A program made the translations under genes and the position numbers. This document shows, piece by piece, positions 21,311 to 21,808 of a stretch of 21,808 nucleotides of DNA (its first letter is position 1; the number at the start of each line of letters is the position of its first letter). The notes beneath the pieces are model-generated. The model saw only the letters and a list, made by a program, of their open reading frames with translations. It was not told where the DNA came from and searched no databases. The stretch is from UBA6165 sp044233745 (GTDB lineage Bacteria; Bacteroidota; Bacteroidia; Flavobacteriales_D; Crocinitomicaceae). Location of the stretch: positions 1-21,808 of the forward strand of contig JBIIJN010000043.1 of the NCBI GenBank assembly GCA_044233745.1. Reading direction: 5' to 3'.

Positions 21311-21808
21311 TCAGGCGGAAGTAAATTGTTTCAAAAATCGGAGGTCGTTTTCGCTGTATAAACGCAAGTCATTTACTTTATATTTGATTTGAGCGATTCT
21401 TTCGATGCCCATGCCAAAAGCAAAACCTGAATAAACAGTTGAGTCTATGCCACATGCCTCAAGCACATTGGGGTCAACCATACCGCAACCTAAAATTTCC
21501 AACCAGCCTGTGTGCTTACAAACGTTGCAACCATTGGCATTACAAAGTGAACATGAAACATCAACTTCGGCACTCGGTTCGGTAAATGGAAAATAAGACG
21601 GTCGCATACGGATTTTCGTTTTTTCGCCAAACAATTCTTTGGCAAAATAGAGCAGTGTTTGCTTCAAATCTGCAAAGGACACATCTTTATCGATATACAA
21701 TCCTTCAATTTGATGGAAGAAACAGTGCGCTCGTGCGGAAATAGCTTCGTTTCTGTACACGCGTCCTGGCGAAATGGTGCGAATCGGCGGTTTTTGGTTC
21801 TCCATAAC
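21311..21808 (-). CDS. pheS: Phenylalanyl-tRNA synthetase alpha subunit (5' part outside window)
   Basis: The frame is open to the window edge, so only the C-terminal 166 or so residues are visible. Class II motif 2 appears as GRVYRNEAISARAHCFFHQ followed by EGLYIDKDVSF. The RMRPSYFPFTEPSAEVDVSC block, a four-Cys cluster (CSLC-x4-GCNVC) seen in many bacterial PheS, and class II motif 3 (YSGFAFGMGIERIAQIKY) follow. The end NDLRLYSENDLRFLKQF is standard. It pairs with PheT to charge tRNA-Phe. pheT does not follow here, in keeping with separate pheS and pheT loci in Bacteroidota. Confidence 0.96.
   Translation of the reverse strand, partial: VMENQKPPIRTISPGRVYRNEAISARAHCFFHQIEGLYIDKDVSFADLKQTLLYFAKELFGEKTKIRMRPSYFPFTEPSAEVDVSCSLCNANGCNVCKHTGWLEILGCGMVDPNVLEACGIDSTVYSGFAFGMGIERIAQIKYKVNDLRLYSENDLRFLKQFTSA

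Overview
The window looks like a chromosomal stretch from a member of the Bacteroidota, probably Flavobacteriales. Protein families point there: gliding-type C-terminal domain, PorT-like barrels, glycine-lipid acyltransferases, YtxJ bacilliredoxin, and the secreted 'asparagine synthetase B' family next to uvrB. So do the promoters, which fit the TTG / TAnnTTTG pattern of this phylum, and the lack of strong Shine-Dalgarno sites. Most of it is ordinary housekeeping DNA. No phage, insertion sequence, CRISPR array, rRNA or tRNA was seen.

Left part (1-5394). On the minus strand lie a secreted protein cut by the window edge, an acyltransferase pair resembling GlsB and GlsA of glycine-lipid synthesis, purQ, and a multi-pass membrane protein (DUF6427-like). 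A 62-residue membrane protein diverges from the last. Two elaborate palindromes sit between genes: a nested palindrome after glsA that contains a good terminator, and a 133-bp cloverleaf-like inverted repeat at 5114-5246.

Middle (5395-11984). hemA-hemC-hemD forms a minus-strand operon for early tetrapyrrole synthesis. It diverges from rplM-rpsI, followed by rpsB, tsf and pyrH. The rplM promoter is clear, and terminator hairpins lie between rpsB/tsf and tsf/pyrH. The rpsI-rpsB gap may hold a structured leader.

Right part (11985-21808). A secreted protein of unknown function is followed by uvrB and methylmalonyl-CoA epimerase. Then comes a visibly AT-richer block (15939-19842). It holds two related outer-membrane barrel genes and a 690-residue secreted protein with a gliding-type (type IX secretion) C-terminal domain, probably one minus-strand operon. 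A divergent XRE regulator shares a promoter region full of TGCA repeats spaced one helical turn apart. This block is the best candidate for an undescribed system: a regulated surface-display module. The window ends with a surface-type lipoprotein glutaminyl cyclase, a bacilliredoxin-like gene and the 3' part of pheS, packed head to tail.

The genes link at one more level. Four of the five SPase I-type secreted proteins are predicted to have Gln at their mature N terminus, the substrate of the glutaminyl cyclase encoded here.
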